A stretch of 64,000 nucleotides of DNA, from assembly GCA_958510825.1 (NCBI GenBank), contig OY294047.1, forward strand, positions 48,219,365-48,283,364, in the 5' to 3' direction. The stretch is from Brachypterus glaber (lineage: Eukaryota; Arthropoda; Insecta; Coleoptera; Kateretidae). The position numbers were made by a program, and so were the translations under genes. Under the pieces are notes generated by a model. It saw only the letters and a list, made by a program, of their open reading frames with translations. It made no database searches and was not told the DNA's origin. This document shows positions 46,000 through 57,812 of the stretch, piece after piece (positions within the stretch are counted from its first letter, which is position 1; every line of letters begins with the position of its first letter).

Positions 46000-46640
46000 G
46001 TCTTGAATTAACTGTTCTTTTTGACCAGATACAGTTATTATAACATAACCTCAAAATATATGTTAACTGATTAATTCTAAAATTAATTTCAATATTTATA
46101 ATATTCATAGAACGGTTCAGAAGTATTACTATTTTCATAACAGACACATTTTAACAGAAATTAATCACCAAGCTATAGCTTTTTTAATTTGAAAATGAAA
46201 GCGCACGAAAAAGAAACGATTCAATTGTTTTTTAGCGATTTCACTGGATAGCAGTTTGTCATGGATAACTAGATAAGTAATAAGACACTAAAAAGAAATA
46301 CTTTTTGCAATTTAAAATTAAGTATATTTTCATAATTTATTATAATAAGTAACAATCGAATAAAAAATATTGTATAATACACGGGAAAAAAGTTAAATTT
46401 CGATTTCGTAGTTTTATTACCCTCGGGCCGGCCCGATCAGCCGGCCCTCGGCTTCCAAAAACCTACTCAATCCAAAAACTTATCTTTTTGCCCTTGTATT
46501 ATAAATAACTATTTTAATTCAAGGTTTTTTATTTAAAGAAATCTTTCATTCCTACTACTAATGATTGTACTTAAAAGTATTTAAATAAGAACTCGTGGCG
46601 GAGATTAGTATGCTGCAGAATTGATTAATAGTAATTACAT
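46000..46640. other. No recognised gene
   Basis: AT-rich. A short palindromic GC patch (CGGGCCGGCCCG) sits near 46424-46435. Confidence 0.4.
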
Positions 46641-46753
46641 ACCAAGGTAGAGAAGACATTTTTTATAGCCGAGCGTATTAAATCCCGAGCTGCGTAACAG
46701 CAAGGGATTTAATAGTGCGGGGCTATAATAGGCTTCTCTACCGTGGTTTATAT
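46641..46753. repeat. Long hairpin with GGTAGAGAAG arms
   Basis: CCAAGGTAGAGAAG and ATAGCCGAGCGTATTAAATC pair with GATTTAATAGTGCGGGGCTAT and CTTCTCTACCGTGG. TTTTTTCACTAC lies just to its right. The hairpin at 4771-4880, and that in its inverted copy at 48393-48520, has the same layout: TAGTGAAAAAA outside, then CCACG, GAGAAG or GAGTGAAG, then a GC-rich core. It probably marks the end of a related element whose body extends right. Confidence 0.6.
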
Positions 46754-47374
46754 ATTAGTTTTTTCACTACTAGCAATATTTAACTATTTTTATTCAAATA
46801 ATAAAATAAATTATTAACAGAAATTATATTTCTTAAAATTTTCATAAAAATCAAGTAGCCTTGATCGATGACATTTGCTCAAATAAATACTTTGAACTGA
46901 TGACGTTTAAAAATTTAGTTTTTTTAATTTTTTTTCATAATATTTAGCTAATTATTAATTGTATTAATTGGTAATAATTATAATTAATTATATTTAACAA
47001 ATAAAAAGTTATTTAAAGCTATTTTCTTGGGTTTAATTAGTAAAAATTGCACAAAGAACTAAAACATCTAAAGTGACAGAAATCAATTTTTTATAACATT
47101 TACTCCTACTAGGAGAGAAAAATTATTATTGCTATTGGTGAAGAAAATAGATTTCACAGTTTGAAAACATGATAAATAATGGTAAGTTCTAAAGGTAATA
47201 GTGAAAAATGATTCTAATTCTTACTATAGTCTATAGAGCCCCTGAATGTTACTTTGACGTTTTTTCTCCGTCACAAAACGTCAAAACAAAATACAGGTAC
47301 CCAAATATCCAAATAATTTTGTTGACTTGATCTTTGATCAATAATCACTTGTTGCTTTTTTTGTTATACTATGC
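46754..47374. other. AT-rich body right of the hairpin
   Basis: No coding frame was seen. It may be the body of the element whose end is the hairpin at 46641, but no right boundary was found. Confidence 0.35.
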
Positions 47375-47377
47375 ATA

Positions 47378-47613
47378 GGGGTCGTCCATAAAATACGTCA
47401 CGCCAATTGATTAAAATTCATACACTTCATACACCGTTTCTCGCGTTATTAAAGGATGTGGAGATTTCATATTTTGGCTATCCCCCCCTATAGGGATGGT
47501 GTTAGGGGGGTAACCAAAATATAAAATCTCTACAGCCTTTAATAACGCGAGAAAGGGGGTATGAAGTGTATGAATTTTGGTAAATTTGTGTGACGTATCT
47601 TATGGAAGACCCC
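47378..47613. mobile_element. Palindromic MITE with GGGGTCGTCCATAAAATACG ends (copy C)
   Basis: 236 bp flanked by ATA (47375-47377 and 47614-47616). The interior matches copies A, B and D (TTCATACACTTCATAC, GAGATTTCATATTTTGG). The terminal repeat differs: GGGGTCGTCCATAAAATACG replaces GGGAACGTTCAAGTATTACG. It thus pairs a shared core with different ends. Confidence 0.7.
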
Positions 47614-48074
47614 ATAGCGCCTGCGCTAAAATAGTCCCCGCCAACATGGTCACGTCAATTCCAAACCATGTTTGCTGAGAGTATTATAAGGTAGTTTCGA
47701 ATTTTTCAAAGTTTTTAAAAATAGTCCTAGGCAAAAAATTTTTAGACAGAACTCAAGAACGAATAATCTGATCGACTTGGAATTTTTAGGAAAACCGGAG
47801 TTTTATGAGGATTCCCCCTCATAGAACTTGATTTTTCCTGAAAATATCGAGTTAATCACATAATTGGTTCTTGAGTTACGTGTCCACAAAAAACGTGACA
47901 TCAGACGGATGGACGGACAGGCGGATGGACGGATGGACGGATGGACGGAAGGACCGACAAAGTTTCTTATTTTTTCAAAGTCCAAATGGACTTTTTTTTG
48001 TCTAGGACGTTTTTTTTGGCGATTTTGGAAAAGTCGATTCCACCGTATAATACTATTCTAGCGCAGGCGCTGTG
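47613..48074. mobile_element. Two-armed AGCGCCTGCGCTA element with (GGAC)n
   Basis: The left end CATAGCGCCTGCGCTA and right end TAGCGCAGGCGCTGTG face each other. Both arms contain GTAGTTTCGAATTTT- or CCGTATAATACTA-like and GTCCTAGGCAAAAAA- or TTGTCTAGGACG-like blocks, so the element is a foldback of two diverged halves. The right half holds (GGAC)n near 47904-47958. It directly abuts copy C. Confidence 0.65.
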
Positions 48075-48382
48075 AATAGAATAATAAGTAAAATCAACCA
48101 GACAAATTGTTGTGCCTACTAAATCCTTAATATTTAGCTTTTGTTTCTGGTAACCACAACAAGTTTTGTTGTTGCCCTAACCAGATTTCTGGTTTGGGCA
48201 GACCGTTTTTTCAGTGTATAATTTTATTAGTATACTAATTCAATATCTAATCAATATATTTACTTAATTTTAGTATTCTAATAGCAGATAAAATGTTTCA
48301 TGAAAAGTTAATCCTTAATTTATTAATCTATAAATGATAATAATAAATGTTTCGAAAACAATAATTTATATAGGATGTTGAA

Positions 48383-49220
48383 TAATAGTATATTATTTAC
48401 AAGTGAGAGAAGTTTAACATTTTTGACCTGCGTTAAATTGCGGGATGAGCGCGCTAGCGCGAAGCCCGCAAGACGCGGTCTAAAATGTTAAATCTTCACT
48501 CACGTGGAAAATATAGTATTTTTTTCACTACCAGTACAATTAATTAGCTATTTATTTATTTATTTTACTAAAATTTAATGAAAAAGCTTATAAATTTGAA
48601 ATATCACGCTGGCCGTTCGCGGCCATTAATAAAACAAATGAATATCTTGACATTTCTGGCAGAAATTTTCTGATGATCTGCTAAAATTATTAAGTTAGAA
48701 AGTGTTTCTATGTTAAGTGTAATAAAATATATAAAAATGGAAAGTGAAATGCAAAGTGATGATTCTGGTACTCCCCCAGAAATAAGGGGACAGGCGAAAA
48801 CTGTGAGGGAGAATCTATTGCCTCAAAAATCAATATATGGGGGTTGTACCTCTAGTAATCTATGATCCTTACGGTAATATATGGGTTGTATAATCTATGG
48901 TTGAATATGGACCAATGATTTTTACTTTTCGAAGTGTTTTTTGTAAAACATGTTTTATAGGTACTAATTTAGTTAATATTTTTTAATTTATCATGCAATA
49001 AATAAATTTGGTGCCTAAAGACACTTGTAAATAGCAATGTGATTTAATAATGAAGTGAAACGTCAGATGCCAAAACAGCTGAATGAAAATTCATTATTAA
49101 CCATGGTGCAGTTTCATTATTTTTAGAACCTCTGACGTCATAGGTAGAGAAATAATATTTCTACCAATGAAAAGAACAGTAATAAAGATGTGGTTTTAGG
49201 CTGGTGGTGAAAAAATCTAT
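48383..49220 (-). repeat. 830-bp dispersed repeat with terminal hairpin (copy 2)
   Basis: Inverse of 4065-4896, including the GC-rich hairpin (48393-48520), the CTGGCCGTTCGCGGCC block and the CAGATGCCAAAACAGCTG block. Differences are mostly single-base changes and short indels. Confidence 0.75.
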
Positions 49221-49395
49221 TTTTTGGTTTTTCATGATATGCATTATGACCAGTAATCGGCGTAGACTCAGTTATGACTCATTAACATTGAAAATAAACA
49301 CAGAAACATAGGCTTACGGAATAATTTAGCCGAATTATGAGGGAAATAAGTGTCACTAAATCGAACATTTGACGACTAATTTGTTACACACAACA

Positions 49396-49595
49396 NNNNN
49401 NNNNNNNNNNNNNNNNNNNNNNNNNNNNNNNNNNNNNNNNNNNNNNNNNNNNNNNNNNNNNNNNNNNNNNNNNNNNNNNNNNNNNNNNNNNNNNNNNNNN
49501 NNNNNNNNNNNNNNNNNNNNNNNNNNNNNNNNNNNNNNNNNNNNNNNNNNNNNNNNNNNNNNNNNNNNNNNNNNNNNNNNNNNNNNNNNNNNNNN
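49396..49595. other. Assembly gap (200 N)
   Basis: Exactly 200 N. Frames through it are artefacts. Confidence 0.99.
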
Positions 49596-49872
49596 ATAGT
49601 CCGGCCACACAACTATAGTCCAAGGCCCCCAGGGGGCAGGGATAATTATTTTTAAATGTTTAAAATTTCTTGTGAAAGTTGGTGTATATGGGATATACAG
49701 CAACACGTTTTCAGTTTTTTTTTAAATACGCTGGTTATGGAATATAGGTGTGAAGCTGGACCATAGTTATGTGAATCTGGACTATTGTTGTGTGAAATTA
49801 CGGTAAATAAAAATGAAAAACTTTCGTATTCTTAAAAGATAAAAATCTAATATCGTCTTTTTCTTTGAAGAA

Positions 49873-49877
<5 letters not shown>

Positions 49878-49947
<70 letters not shown>
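49878..49947. repeat. (AT)n microsatellite
   Basis: About 70 bp of pure AT repeat. Confidence 0.95.
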
Positions 49948-49950
<3 letters not shown>

Positions 49951-50094
49951 AATCTATAGTTAATATGTATAGTCAATATTGTTGTGTATATTGAATTCGG
50001 ATGAAAATAGGTATTTAAGGGTTTTTGACGATTCTGAAATTGATAACTGAAATGATGTAAACTGATACTAAAATTATTTTAAAAACAAATTTAG

Positions 50095-50370
50095 TTTTAG
50101 CATCTTCAAAAGCCCCCGAATAGCAATTTTCATCACAATCTAATAAAATCTAAAAGATTTGGCCTCCATATTGGATCCTCCATTTTAAATTTAAAATTTT
50201 TAAAAACAGATTCGGTTTCAGTCTCCTCGAAAACCCCTGGGTACCAATTTTCGTCAGAATCCAATAACATCTAACAGATTTGGCCGCCATATTGGATCCG
50301 CCATTTTGAATTTTGAATTTTTATAAACAGCTTCGGTTTCAGCATCCTCGAAAACTCCTTGTTACTAATT
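50095..50370 (+). repeat. ~120-bp tandem repeat, 2.3 copies
   Basis: TTCGGTTTCAG recurs at about 50211 and 50331. Each unit contains CATCTAACAGATTTGGC, CCATATTGGATCC and GCCATTTTGAATTTT. No coding frame is conserved. Confidence 0.75.
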
Positions 50371-50946
50371 TTTACGATATTACGGCCAAAAGCCGAGTTT
50401 TCGTCAAAAACGAAGGTCTCCTCGATCCAGGACAGCACCAGTTGGATAAAGAGTAGTGTATGCAAAGCTTTACATCTCCACGGCTTTTTTTTTAAAGAGT
50501 AGGGAAAAGGCATTCAGTACTTTATATTTATCTTAATTACGACTTAAATTCTTAATTTCTATTCTAATTTCTATTTTAATGTCTTAACAAATTAAACTCT
50601 AAAAAAATACTCATTATGAGAAACTTTTATAGTTTTTAATGAGTCATTAAAACCTATAAGTTTTATGAAAACGGAATACTTATTACCAAGCAAAGTGCTT
50701 TAAAAAATAATCACATAATAATTCGTATTCATGGAATAAGAAATATGGATTAAGTTTTAAACTAATAGTTCTATAGCTATAAAATATTTGAGTTTGAATA
50801 GTATTCGGAGGATTTTTCTTTGAATTTTCCTTCTAGAAACTTTTTTAGATTGTTTTCTTTTGTTTTTCCTTTACCGATATTTCCATTTTCTACTTTCATT
50901 TTTCTACTTAAAAAAACATTTCAAAAAAAGTAGCGGCTGTATAACT

Positions 50947-51047
50947 AGAGCACTGGATAGGTAGGTTTGTTAGGGTAGGTAGGTATATTACACACTTCGG
51001 GCCCAGAAAGCCACCCCAGCCTAACAAACCTACCTATCTAGTGCTCT
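50947..51047. repeat. Hairpin with 28-bp arms
   Basis: AGAGCACTGGATAGGTAGG and TTTGTTAGG pair with CCTAACAAA and CCTACCTATCTAGTGCTCT, with one mismatch. The loop is ~45 bp and contains GGTAGGTAGG. Confidence 0.7.
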
Positions 51048-51108
51048 ATGCAACTAATCATGAAATGCAGGAAAACATATTTGTGGTAAATATGAAAAGA
51101 ACTAAAAA

Positions 51109-52115
51109 ACCATTATATTATTATTTTCTTCATTTGGACTCAAACATCTAGGTTTCAAAAAAATTACTACTCTATTTTTAAATAAAAACAGTTGCGAATA
51201 CAATAGTATACAGGTCTCCCAGAAAATGGTACTTTTCCTCGATCTAACCACAGCAAAAAACTAGATGAAACGTTGCAAGCACCCTGTCAAAACATCGGCA
51301 CTATTGTACACTAGAGCCATCTAGTTTGCAAATTTCAAACTAGGTGTTTTGTTTGATTTTAAATTCTGTATCTTTAAAACATTATATTCTAGCAAAAAAC
51401 TATATAAATTTTTTTTTAGGGCTTAAAAAGAGCTTTTAATTAAAATATAATTTTTGAAATCGGGTTATAAATATGTGGGATATGTTAAAAAAACCTTTTA
51501 CTGCTTTAAACGCCAATATCTCGAAAACAATGAATTTTAGGAAAACTTTGTTTATAACATTTTTTAACCAATTTAAAATTATCTTTTATATAAGTGCTAA
51601 ATTAACCAAATACAATAATAATTGCCTTAATTATAAACAAAAAACGCTAAAAATAGGAGTTTTACCCTATTTTTACCCCCTTACCCCCAATCGTTTACCC
51701 CCAAAATCTAATCAGCTCTTCGGAATACGATAAGAAACAATATGCAAAAAAGTCCAAACCGCAAGTCGATATCTCATGTAGAAATGTAGTTAGAGTCTAC
51801 ACCCCGACAGACAGACAGACGGACGCAAAAAAAAATTTTACTGATTTCGACTCAGAATGGTCTAAAACGTCGAGAAATGTGAAAAAAAAAAACGTGGTCA
51901 AAGATTTTGACTTTTCGGCGAAGATTTCAATACATCGGCACTCTTAGTAGCACTAAGTGCCGATGTAAAACTATTATATAATTATTTCCTTCATTTGGAT
52001 TCAAACAACTAGGTTTCAAAAAAAAATACTACTTTAAATAAAAACTGTTGCGAATAAAATAGTATACAAGTCTCCCGGAAAATGGTACTTTTCCTCGATC
52101 TAACCACAGCAAAAA
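51109..52115 (+). repeat. ~147-bp direct repeats flanking a (GTCY)n element
   Basis: 51109-51257 and 51969-52115 are copies of the same sequence. Both have TTCATTTGGAYTCAAAC, GGTTTCAAAAAAA, CAATAGTATACA or AATAGTATACA, and CCTCGATCTAACCACAGC. They sit immediately on each side of the element at 51258-51966. At ~147 bp they are too long for a target duplication; a tandem duplication including the element, followed by partial loss, is one explanation. Confidence 0.75.
51258..51966 (-). mobile_element. (GTCY)n element, HINE/mini-me-like (copy 2)
   Basis: Inverse orientation of copy 1. On the plus strand it starts AAACTAGATGAAACG, has ACATCGGCACT at about 51292-51302, (GACA)n and GACGG at 51806-51824, and ends with the 35-bp ACATCGGCACT palindrome. 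The best-preserved copy (709 bp). Confidence 0.75.
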
Positions 52116-53519
52116 AAACTTTTAATCAAAAACTACTAGACAAAATTATTATTGCCTCTCTAAGGAAACGTTGTCCTACGTTTCTTATATTCTTTTTGTA
52201 TAAACTTTTGCTCGAGGAAATTGATGTATCTGAACTCCTTGAACAAATAACTTTTTTAGTTTTAGTTTAAATTTATGATTGCACCAAAGTTATATGACTG
52301 CTCTTACAAACACCGTAACCAATAGATTAAAGACAGATACATAACAATTTCTCAGGGGTGCCATTTTCTATATTTTAGTAAATAATAATACCCACTTAAA
52401 AAATAATACTCACTAGGCCAAAAAAACAGATTTTTTACACTTTAGAATATCACGAAATGTAGAAAAAATGTGAAAAAGTGGATATTAAAAAAATAACGAG
52501 CTAAAAGCTAAAAATTGTAAACCTTATAAGTTTAGAATACAACACCCGATTATTTTTTTTGTTTCACCAAATAATTCCGGGCCTTTTTTTGTGTTTTGTT
52601 ACGTGAAATTTAAATAACATTGTGATAGTTTAAAGGGCCCCTTGTTTGTTTTTTGCTAACACGATAACTCAAGAACGAAATATTGGATCGATCTTATATT
52701 TATAATTCCCTTTTAAAAATGAGGGTAAGTAATTGCAAATTGGAAAAATTATTATAGATCTACTAATTTATCAATGTTATTTTTCTGTCAATGTTATTTA
52801 TAACTAAAATATCTTTCTATCATTCGTCAATTTCATTTAATTAATATCATCTTTTTTATTTTTTTCATATTTCTTTGGCATTCACCACCAGATATAATTT
52901 TATTATACCTATAATTAATGTGATTACAGAGACTTGCAACATATCGTTTTTTAACGTATAGTCATGTATCCAAATGGGTACATAGGACTATCAGTGAAAG
53001 GCGATAGACCGTCACTGGGTATCCACGTAGGCCTGAAGCATTTCTTGTAAAAAAAATATTGCTTATGTTGTTGCCTATATTTTTCTAACAATAAAAAAGT
53101 GGATACTCAGTAAACATGCTTACTGGGTATACACGAGCCATAGGCTTACTGGGTATACGTGGACCTTTTTTGTAAATATGGGCATTATTTGGTAAAAAGG
53201 GGCATATGCTCACGTTTTGGTGTATACTTAATCGTGCTTAATACTGATCTTCAAAATCTACTTATAGGGGATTTACTCACATTTTTTTCCAAATTTTGAA
53301 AAAAAAAATACATTCCAAACACAACGCTTGCGTACTTTGTGCAATAATTTATTTAAAACAAAAAAAACATATTTTTTAATAATTTGTTTAAATTATATAT
53401 TTTTTTCTCAAAAATTTTCATTAAGTTTTTTTTTGTAAAAATTATTTAAAGGGAAATACTCACATTTTTCTCCTAGTAAATATAATCCTTAAAAAAGAAA
53501 ATATCCGAAATTTCAAAAA
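52116..53519. other. AT-rich stretch with short ACTGGGTATAC repeats
   Basis: No gene was recognised. ACTGGGTATCC or ACTGGGTATAC recurs at about 53015, 53124 and 53149. At 52669-52688 the CACGATAACTCAAGAACGAA-type module appears without its (GTCY)n tract. Confidence 0.4.
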
Positions 53520-53700
53520 TGTTTACATTCACAACACGTGTTTTGCGGTGCACTTGTTGCCGCGTCGCGACGTCACCATTCGACGCTGTCTAACGTTGGA
53601 CGCCAACTGTGCGACGCTAAATAATAAGCGCCGAGATATGGGATGGAAAGACGCTCGGCGTCGGTCGGCAACCCGACGCACATTAGCTTTTATTAATTCT
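53520..53700. other. CpG-rich island with repeated GACGC
   Basis: GACGC or GCGTC occurs about eight times in 150 bp, amid sequence otherwise above 75% A+T. No frame or TIR was found. It could be a regulatory patch or a fragment of a foreign repeat. Confidence 0.45.
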
Positions 53701-54064
53701 TCTTAATAACTCATTCATAAAATATATATTTTTTATTAAAATTGTACACTAAAAAAAATATTTAAATACAAAAATTTATATATTTATTTATATAAATAAA
53801 TACACACACATGTAAAAGAAAAATTTGTTATTAGGTAAAAAATCCTTGTTTTGAAACAATTGAAATAATGTGCTCAGTCTGAATAAATTTTATAAAAATT
53901 ACCATAATTGTGATAATTGATCAAATTATTTAAAACTAGCAGCTGTACCTATAACTTTAATTAAAATCAAGTACGCTATGATTAAATTTTAAAGCTTCTA
54001 TATTTCTGTGACTTGATTCTGACTTGCTGAATTCGAGTATCGTTCATTATACTACAATTTCGCG
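53701..54064. other. No recognised feature
   Basis: AT-rich, up to the target duplication of copy D. Confidence 0.4.
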
Positions 54065-54067
54065 TTA

Positions 54068-54306
54068 GGGGACGTTCAAGTATTACGTAACGCAAATTGT
54101 ACCAAAATTCCTACACTTCATACCCCGGTTCTCGCGTTATTATAGATTATAGAGATTTCATATTTTGGCTTCCCCTCCTGATAGGGGGTATGTTAGTGGG
54201 GGTAGCCAAAATATGAAATCTCTACAGCCTTGAATAACGCGAGAACCGAGGTATGAAGTGTATGCATTAATGTACATTTTGCTTTACGTAATACTTGAGC
54301 GTTCCC
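54068..54306. mobile_element. Palindromic MITE, PIF/Harbinger-like (copy D)
   Basis: 239 bp flanked by TTA (54065-54067 and 54307-54309). Ends GGGGACGTTCAAGTATTACG and the inverse CGTAATACTTGAGCGTTCCC. The most complete copy of the family; no coding capacity. Confidence 0.8.
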
Positions 54307-54309
54307 TTA

Positions 54310-55063
54310 CGTCGTTTGACACTAATGTTAAAATCAGTCATGTGTTATTGACAATGACAATGACTCATTTGCAGTAAACATGACAGCCTTTTTTCAATTC
54401 TGTCAAATGACGATATGCGGTATTGCAGTATCATGGACGATATGGCTCTTAAAGTTTTGAATCTAACTTGTACGTCAACTTTTTTAGATAAACAGGACTT
54501 TATTTATTATCTCGAAATTTAACTATGTTTTTTAAAAACTGTTATATCTTTAGACAGTTTCGTATTTTAGGATATTGCACAAATTCTTCTTTTTTGGAAG
54601 CTAGATCTTTGTCGAAATATTTTAAAATCGGTTCCTTCGTGCGATTTTTTCGATTATGTTATCGAAATCTAAATATTTTGATATAAACATCTTTTTGTAA
54701 ATTCGTGACTGTAGAATTGGAATAAATTTTACTGAAAATGTGTTAAATTGAAGCCTTTAGAGTCAAAATAAGATCACTTATTTAAAATTTAATATAGCTT
54801 ATGGACTGGATAAATGGCTTCCATGGATTGCCTTATCAAGCTTACAATATATGGAAAACTTCGTTTCTATAGCTCAAAGGGTTTCTGAGTTACCAAACAA
54901 AAACCGAATTTTTTAGCTTCTTTCAAAGGGGCGTAGCTCCCCTAAGACGCCTCTTAGACATATGTTTATAGGACATTTTTTAATATTTTCTCTTAAAATT
55001 ATTGACTCTATTTTAAATACACCGTGTATATTCAAATTAATCTTAAATACCCAGTTCTATTTT
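54310..55063. other. No recognised gene
   Basis: AT-rich with no protein-like frame. Confidence 0.4.
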
Positions 55064-55676
55064 ACATCGGCACTTAGTGCTACTAAGAGTGCAGATGTAT
55101 TGAAACCTTCGCCGAAAAGTCAAAATCTTTGACCACGTTTTTTTCACATTTCTCGACGTCAGTAAAAAAAAATTTTGCGGTTTTTTGCATATTGTTTCTT
55201 ATCGTATTCCGAAGAGCTGATTAGATTTTGGGGGTAAACGATTGGGGGTAAGGGGGTAAAAATAGGGTAAAACTCCTATTTTTAGCGTTTTTTGTTTATA
55301 ATTAAGGCAATTATTATTTTATTTGGTTAATTTAACACTTATATAAAAGATAATTTTAAATTGGTCAAAAAATGTTATAAACAACGTTTTCCTAAAACGC
55401 ATTGTTTTCGAGATATTGGCGTTTAAAGCAGCAAAGGTTTATTTAGCATATCTCACATATTTATAACCCGATTTCAAAAAATTATATTTTAAATTAAAGC
55501 TCTTTTTAAGCCCTATAAAAAATGTTATATACAGTTTTTTGCTAGAATATAATGTTTTAAAGATACAGAATTTAAAATCAAACAAAACACCTAGGTTGAA
55601 ATTTGCAAACTAGATGGCTCTAGTGTACAATAGTGCCTATGTTTTGACAGGGTGCTTGCAACGTTTTATCTAGTTT
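55064..55676 (+). mobile_element. (GTCY)n-family element lacking the (GTCY)n tract (copy 3)
   Basis: Same ends and interior as copy 1, but the segment with the (GTCT)n tract is deleted near 55158-55172. It ends GTTTTATCTAGTTTT with CTAG at 55670-55673. Confidence 0.7.
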
Positions 55677-56997
55677 TCTTGTTATACTTCAAGTATATAC
55701 ATATACTAAAAAGAGATGCAATAAACATTTCTAAAGTTCAATTTTGTTTAAATGAAAATTTAACTCGACGTGACAGTGGAGGGAGGGGGCAAGTGCCGGT
55801 GAGACACAGTGTGACAAGGGGAGAAGGGAGTCAAAAATGAACAAAAAAATTGTGACATACTTTATGGACACCCCTTAACGTAATATATGGACAAACCCTA
55901 GACACATCCATTCTATCTAAAAAGATTTACTAGAAGCTTTTAACTCCGTAACAAGTTAAAATTGAGAGAGACAGATGATTTCGTTTAAGTTTTGCTTGTT
56001 AACAAACTTTTATAGTGAATTGTGTGCTAAAAATAAATTGATCAGACATAGTGACAAACAAGGCCACATCCAAGTGAGTCCGAGGAAATACTTGAACAAT
56101 TTTCCTAAATAACTGGTATACAAGATTTTTGCTTTTGCTCCACTTGAATTTTAAACCACAATGACGGACCGGTCAGGTCGGGCATAATAATAACATTTAT
56201 CAAATAGAACAGAAAAAAAGTTTAAAAATTTAAAAATTACCGTTTTTATAAATTTAAATAAGAAAAAAGTAAAAAAAAAAAACGATAAAGTAAGTTAACA
56301 TTTTAAAAAAACATAAAAACTGAATAATATTCTTAAAAAAAAAATAATTACAGAGGGAAAAATAAATAATTTTCGATTAAAATAAACAAAAATTGATAAA
56401 ATATTTTTATCCAATACATACAGATAATAAGACAATTACCAGCTTTATTTTAAATAGATAATCTCAATAATATCCCCCGCGTGGCTTTTACTTTATTGAG
56501 TGGATAATTATTTATTTTACCCACTCAACTGTCACTTGTCAAATTATTTTCTTGTAAATGTCAATAAAATTTTTAATAAAAATATGAATTCCTAAGCTAT
56601 TTATTGGATAAAACCTTGTATGGCACTCATAGGTAAACCGATAATGCCCTCTCAAAATTTGCGTTACGTAATACTTGAACGTTCCCTTATAAAGAAATAA
56701 AGCCAATTAAATTATCGATATATTGATATACATTTTATATTTCTTAATCTAATACTGAATTTTTATTCAAAAAATATTAAGAGCAAATTTTTACGATTAC
56801 ATGACAAAAAAGTGACATCAACTGTACAGACCACATACGAAGTTCTGGCACAAAGTTAGGTGTTTTGTCGCTTTGGGTACTATTAAACGAAAGTACCGTG
56901 TAAATATGAAGTGTCTGGTGCATGTAGTTTTTCTGAAAATTGACTGGTAATACTTTCCCCTGTTAACACTAGCCCCCCTTTCCCCTACTTGAGGATT
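55677..56997. other. No gene; isolated Harbinger-like ends
   Basis: TTTGCGTTACGTAATACTTG followed by AACGTTCCC (56658-56686) and TTA is a solo terminus of the copy A/D family. At 55851-55876 GTGACATACTTTATGGACACC is a diverged relative of the copy C terminus. Confidence 0.5.
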
Positions 56998-57812
56998 ACT
57001 AGTAGTAGTAGTAGTAGTAGTAAGGGTGGGGAGGCTACAAGCCAGGCAACTAGGCCATTATGGCCCTTTTTGCCAGCCCCGAGCTGTCCCAGCCACACAT
57101 CTACCCTACTCCCTGCCTAAACCTGCCGGACCTCCTTATAAAGGTCGCGATATCTGTCCAGGCAAGGGTACGCAACTCCTCTCTTCGGAGAGTTGCCACT
57201 CCGAAGATCTCCTGTCGTATTCTGCCGAACCGATCGCATTGTCCTAGGAAATGGAAGGACGATTCTTCGTCTATCCCGCAACCCGAACAGACGGGGTCGT
57301 TACCAACCTTCATCTTGAACAGGTGCCTTCCTAGTCCACAGTGACCCGTGAGGATCCCTGTGAGTTGGCTGATCGTGGCTCGGCTTCTTCCTAGTAGCCA
57401 CGCGGTTTTTGACTTGCTTGGACCGGAAAGGAAGTCCTTTGCCTGTCTGCAGTTTGTGACCGTTGACCAGCTTTCCCTTAGTTTTTCTCCAGCCCACGTG
57501 TTGAGGGCTGATGTGACTTGTTTCCTTGTAATGGGTTCGGGTCCCATGCACGGAGTTTCGGCTCCGAGCCTGGCAAGTTCGTCTGCCTTCTCGTTGCCTG
57601 GTATCCCGCTGTGTCCAGGGACCCATACAAGGTGGACTCTTTTGTTCCTCGCTAGCTCCTCCAGGGCTTCTATGCATTCCTGCACAAGACTGGATCTTGT
57701 GCCGGGTGCACTGAGAGCCTTGAGGGCTGCTTGGCTGTCGGAGCAGATGTATACATCTGATCCGTTACTCCCTAGAACCTCTTCGCATGTGATTACTAAC
57801 TTGCCGTTCTGT
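56998..57812 (-). mobile_element. 3' fragment of an RNase H-bearing LINE
   Basis: Minus-strand element, 5'-truncated at about 57812. It ends in a ~75-bp 3' UTR and an (ACT)n triplet tail (56998-57022). Triplet tails instead of poly(A), with RNase H after RT, fit I-like LINE clades. G+C is clearly above the flanks. No target duplication was seen. Confidence 0.85.
57101..57812 (-). pseudogene. RNase H and zinc-knuckle part of LINE ORF2
   Basis: The open frame covers about 236 codons to the stop at 57101. It includes YICSDSQAALKAL (second catalytic Asp of RNase H) and, further on, VWVPGHSGIPGNEKADELA with the GHSG loop and final Asp. C-terminally CSGCGIDEESSFHFLGQC gives a C-x2-C-x8-H-x4-C zinc motif typical of LINE ORF2 C-termini. 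The first RNase H motifs, RT and endonuclease are lost, so the copy is dead. In an intact element RNase H would remove the RNA template during integration. Confidence 0.9.

Noticed and set aside
49356..49706. Frames spanning the second gap
   Set aside because: They run through 200 N and carry no information; the same holds for 15856-16122.
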